Shown here: positions 61,740-64,000 of the stretch, in pieces
Position numbering within the stretch: the stretch's first letter is position 1
Layout: each line of letters begins with the position of its first letter
DNA from: Pseudacidobacterium ailaaui
Lineage (GTDB): Bacteria > Acidobacteriota > Terriglobia > Terriglobales > Acidobacteriaceae
NCBI RefSeq assembly: GCF_000688455.1
Contig: NZ_JIAL01000001.1
Coordinates: 775,001 to 839,000, forward strand
Direction: 5' to 3'
DNA length: 64,000 bases
Translations under genes and position numbers: made by a program
Notes under the pieces: model-generated
What the model saw: only the letters and a program-made list of their open reading frames with translations
Database searches by the model: none
Told to the model about the DNA's origin: nothing

Positions 61740-62064
61740 GGTTCCCGGATGGAGGAAGGCACGAGAGATATCGGCCGACCCAGAGGGAAAAGGACAGCAA
61801 GCCGGGAACGGCAATACCGGTGGGTCCTGGCTAAGTCCAAAACGTGTTCTTCAACCGCACTTCATTTCACTATTGTTGCAAGCTATTATCTTTCAAACTA
61901 TCTTCAACGGCCTCTTCACATGCCATTTACATTTGTCAATAAGTGATGACCATGTTTAAACTAAGCCTGTTCGCTGTATCTGTGGATTTTGGCCAGGAAG
62001 CTACCCATACTTTTCTTGCCCATAAGATAGTCCTCACCTAGACCGCAGCCGATTGGAGGAAAGA
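61740..62064. other. Intergenic region between divergent genes
   Basis: 325 bases between the MacB-like permease operon and the small gene starting at 62065. It must hold promoters for both directions. Bases 61860-61960 are A+T-rich compared with the surroundings, as expected for a promoter region, but I cannot pick out a clear pair of boxes. No RNA gene is evident. Confidence 0.4.
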
Positions 62065-62274
62065 GTGGAGGTAAAAAAGATTCTAGCGGCGCTGGATACT
62101 GAAATCGAGCGCCTGAAGGAGGCCCGCACTTTGCTTGCGGGAAATAGTTCCGGCCACACTCCGGGCCGTGCACGCGGCACAAAGATGAGCGCTGCGGCCC
62201 GTAACAGAATTTCTGCCGCCATGAAAAAACGCTGGGCAGAACGCCGGAAGCAGACAAAACAAAAATCATCCTGA
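62065..62274 (+). CDS. Small basic protein of unknown function
   Basis: A 69-residue protein with an N-terminal coiled helix (VKKILAALDTEIERLKEARTLL) and a strongly basic C-terminus (AAARNRISAAMKKRWAERRKQ). The second part resembles the short NUMOD-like or helix-turn-helix-like block seen in small Acidobacteria proteins and could bind nucleic acid. GTG 62065 has GGAGG five bases before it; TTG 62053 is also in frame. I recall similar small proteins in related genomes but no known function. Confidence 0.65.
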   Translation: MEVKKILAALDTEIERLKEARTLLAGNSSGHTPGRARGTKMSAAARNRISAAMKKRWAERRKQTKQKSS

Positions 62275-62470
62275 ACTTTGCTGCTTGGTTCCGTTACTGT
62301 CTGTCCGGCTTCTGCGCCGGACAGAGGCGTGCCTTCCCAGCCGGTATGTCCCAACAGCACACTTCTCAGTACCCGTTTCCCTGCCCTCCGGCCTTGACAT
62401 TGAAACCACAGAGATCAGCGCCTAAGATAGACAAATACCATCATGCCTTCTCTGAGGCGCGGATTAAGGA

Positions 62471-63499
62471 ATGCCGGAAAACTATAAGATTGCGATCGTG
62501 GGCGCTGCCTCTCTGCGTGGAAAAGAACTGAACGAGACCCTGAACGACTCTGTCTTCAGCAGCGCCGAATTTCTGCTGATGGATGACGAGTCGGCCCTTG
62601 GCCAGCTTGAGACCGTTGGCGATGAAGTCACCTTCATCCAGCGCATCGAGCCTGACGCCTTCCGTGGCGTGGACTTCGTCTTCTTCGCCTCTGATGAAGA
62701 GATCACGCGCAAGCACTGGCAGAGTGCGCAGAAGGCAGGCGCCAGCATCATCGACATGAGTTACGCCCTTGAAAGCACACCGGGCGTCCTGCTGCGCGCG
62801 CCCTGGGTACAGGATTGGAATGCCGCGCCGGACCTGAAAACCACGACTGTTTCTCCCGCGCATCCGGCCGCTTTCGTTCTCGCCCTGCTGCTTAAGCGTG
62901 CGCAGACGGTGGCATCTGTGGTCTCCGCCGCCGCCACAGTGATGGAGCCGGCCTCTGAATATGGCCGCTCCGCCCTCGATGAGCTGCATCAGCAGACCGT
63001 GGGCCTGCTCAGCTTCCAGTCGCTTCCCAAACAGATGTACGATGCCCAGGTGGCCTTCAACGTCGTCCCCAGCCTTGGTGAAGCGGCCAGAGTCAGTCTC
63101 ATGGCCAGCGAGGCGCGCATCCGCCGCCACTACGCCCATCTCGCCGAAGCGATGCTTCCTGATGCCATGATCCAGCTGCTGCATGTTCCTGTCTTTCATG
63201 GATACGGCATCTCTCTGGCCATTTCCTTCGACGAGCCGGTCACGCTCGACCACCTCGAAACCGCCCTCGGGGGTGAACATGTTGAGGTGGTGCTCAGCGA
63301 CTCCGATGCACCCAGCAATCTCAGCTCCGCTGGACAGAGCGACGTCCTGGTCCGCGTGCGCACTGCTGACGGGACCGAACTCGCAACCAAGCACTTCTGG
63401 GTCTGGATGGTGGCCGACAATCTCAAGCTCGCCGCCTTAAACGCGCTGGCCTGCGCCCAGGAACTGCGCTTCCTCCGTCCCCAGGGAAAAGTCCAGTAG
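62471..63499 (+). CDS. Aspartate-semialdehyde-dehydrogenase-like protein lacking the catalytic Cys
   Basis: A 342-residue protein of the semialdehyde dehydrogenase family. The N-terminal Rossmann fold is clear (YKIAIVGAASLRGKEL; later VFFASDEE and IIDMSYAL). In true Asd the middle holds N-C-S/T with the nucleophile Cys; here the aligned segment reads TTTVSPAHPAAFVLALLL and has no Cys. Also the His of the active site falls in HVPVFHGYGISLAISF. This pattern recalls USG-1-like Asd relatives that are thought not to be dehydrogenases. No lysine or threonine pathway gene is near. Function is therefore uncertain. Confidence 0.8.
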   Translation: MPENYKIAIVGAASLRGKELNETLNDSVFSSAEFLLMDDESALGQLETVGDEVTFIQRIEPDAFRGVDFVFFASDEEITRKHWQSAQKAGASIIDMSYALESTPGVLLRAPWVQDWNAAPDLKTTTVSPAHPAAFVLALLLKRAQTVASVVSAAATVMEPASEYGRSALDELHQQTVGLLSFQSLPKQMYDAQVAFNVVPSLGEAARVSLMASEARIRRHYAHLAEAMLPDAMIQLLHVPVFHGYGISLAISFDEPVTLDHLETALGGEHVEVVLSDSDAPSNLSSAGQSDVLVRVRTADGTELATKHFWVWMVADNLKLAALNALACAQELRFLRPQGKVQ

Positions 63500-63550
63500 G
63501 TGGGCTTTTCCCGGTTGAACATTTTCTCTGCAGACGTTACAAAGGCTGGT

Positions 63551-64000
63551 ATGCCGAAAACGAAGTCTCATGCCAGAAAGGAAAAAAGTCCCTTCCTCCC
63601 TGGCCGGCCGATCAGCCTCAGGGTACTGGGCGATTACCTTGATCTGTCGCCTGCGACGATCTCTCTGGTCCTCAACAACGCGCCCGGTGTGCGCTCCATC
63701 CCTCAGGAAACACGCGACCGCGTCCTGGCGGCGGCAAAGAAGTTCGATTACCGCCCCAGCTTCTATGCACGCTCTCTGCGCCGTAAACAGACCTTTTCCG
63801 TCGGCGTCCTGGTCCCAGAACTCAGCGATGGTTACTCCGTCCTGATCATGGATGGCATCGAGCAGGTCCTCATCGAAGAGGGCTACTTCTATTTCACTGC
63901 CAGTCATCGCCGCAAGGCCGACCTCATCGAAGAATACCCGCGCCTGCTCATGGACCGCGCCGTCGAAGGCTTTGTTGCCATTGATACTGCCCTTCAACAT
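63551..64000 (+). CDS. LacI-family transcriptional regulator, 3' end cut by the window
   Basis: The first 150 codons are visible and no stop is reached. After a basic lead (MPKTKSHARKEK) comes the helix-turn-helix of LacI regulators (RVLGDYLDLSPATISLVLNN with the hinge helix VLAAAKKFDYRPSFYARSL), then the start of the sugar-binding domain (FSVGVLVPELSDGYSVLIMDGIEQ). Its likely effector is a sugar or sugar phosphate. Targets are not known; possible targets lie beyond the window. An open frame on the other strand over the same bases is a shadow of this gene. Confidence 0.92.
   Translation, partial: MPKTKSHARKEKSPFLPGRPISLRVLGDYLDLSPATISLVLNNAPGVRSIPQETRDRVLAAAKKFDYRPSFYARSLRRKQTFSVGVLVPELSDGYSVLIMDGIEQVLIEEGYFYFTASHRRKADLIEEYPRLLMDRAVEGFVAIDTALQH

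Noticed and set aside
1-64000. CRISPR arrays, rRNA genes or prophage structural genes
   Set aside because: I looked for regularly spaced repeats, rRNA core sequences and phage head or tail genes, and saw none.

Overview
The window reads as a chromosomal segment of an acidobacterium, most likely of the Terriglobales/Acidobacteriaceae group. The evidence is an Oar-like TonB-dependent receptor with an N-terminal carboxypeptidase-regulatory domain, a VWFA-related secreted protein, FtsX/MacB-type permease pairs, many secreted or Tat-exported glycosidases, lipid A genes that indicate an outer membrane, and moderately high G+C. This taxonomic call is inferred from gene content only.

Layout. 0-6 kb: a large hybrid sensor kinase, a small secreted protein, and an intact IS256-family element (4776-6064) flanked by a 9-bp target duplication next to tRNA-Ala(GGC). 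6.4-17.1 kb: a tripartite efflux operon (membrane fusion lipoprotein, two RND pumps in tandem, a TolC-like channel, a LysR regulator). The first pump carries Asn where the second has the second Asp of the proton-relay pair, which suggests an MdtBC-like mixed pump. 17.2-21.5 kb: tandem universal stress protein, small membrane protein, CdsA, VWFA-related protein, Gfo/Idh/MocA oxidoreductase. 21.6-27.6 kb: complete sufBCDSUT iron-sulfur assembly operon with an Rrf2/IscR-like palindrome in its promoter region.

27.6-39.6 kb: a carbohydrate locus and the most interesting region. It holds a Tat-exported GH127-type enzyme with the Glu-Cys3 zinc motif, an Oar-like TonB receptor, a second Tat-exported six-hairpin glycosidase, then in the other direction a periplasmic sugar-binding lipoprotein without any ABC permease, an unusual membrane histidine kinase (LamG-like plus OB-like extracytoplasmic regions) and a NarL-type response regulator. 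A 19-bp motif, GTATAGTATGAATGGACTG or close variants, lies upstream of each of the three leftward genes, and one copy also sits 36 bp before the rightward sensor operon. I propose a self-contained sense-bind-import-degrade unit for an arabinose-type glycan.

39.6-45.4 kb: a decayed mobile island beside tRNA-Leu(CAA). It contains a tyrosine-recombinase remnant, an IS3 OrfA remnant, a MobF relaxase pseudogene with frameshifts, a stop and a deletion, but an intact NACHT-type STAND NTPase with pentapeptide-like repeats (candidate defence gene) and two small genes. 45.5-64 kb: housekeeping and envelope genes: GT2 glycosyltransferase, DinB-like protein, HemW, a DUF4188-like protein, an ABC exporter next to lpxB, an M1-peptidase-like protein that has lost its zinc site, a GH78-type rhamnosidase, two AhpD-like proteins homogenised by gene conversion, an APC transporter, two MacB-like permeases without an ATPase, an aspartate-semialdehyde-dehydrogenase-like protein without the catalytic Cys, and the start of a LacI regulator.
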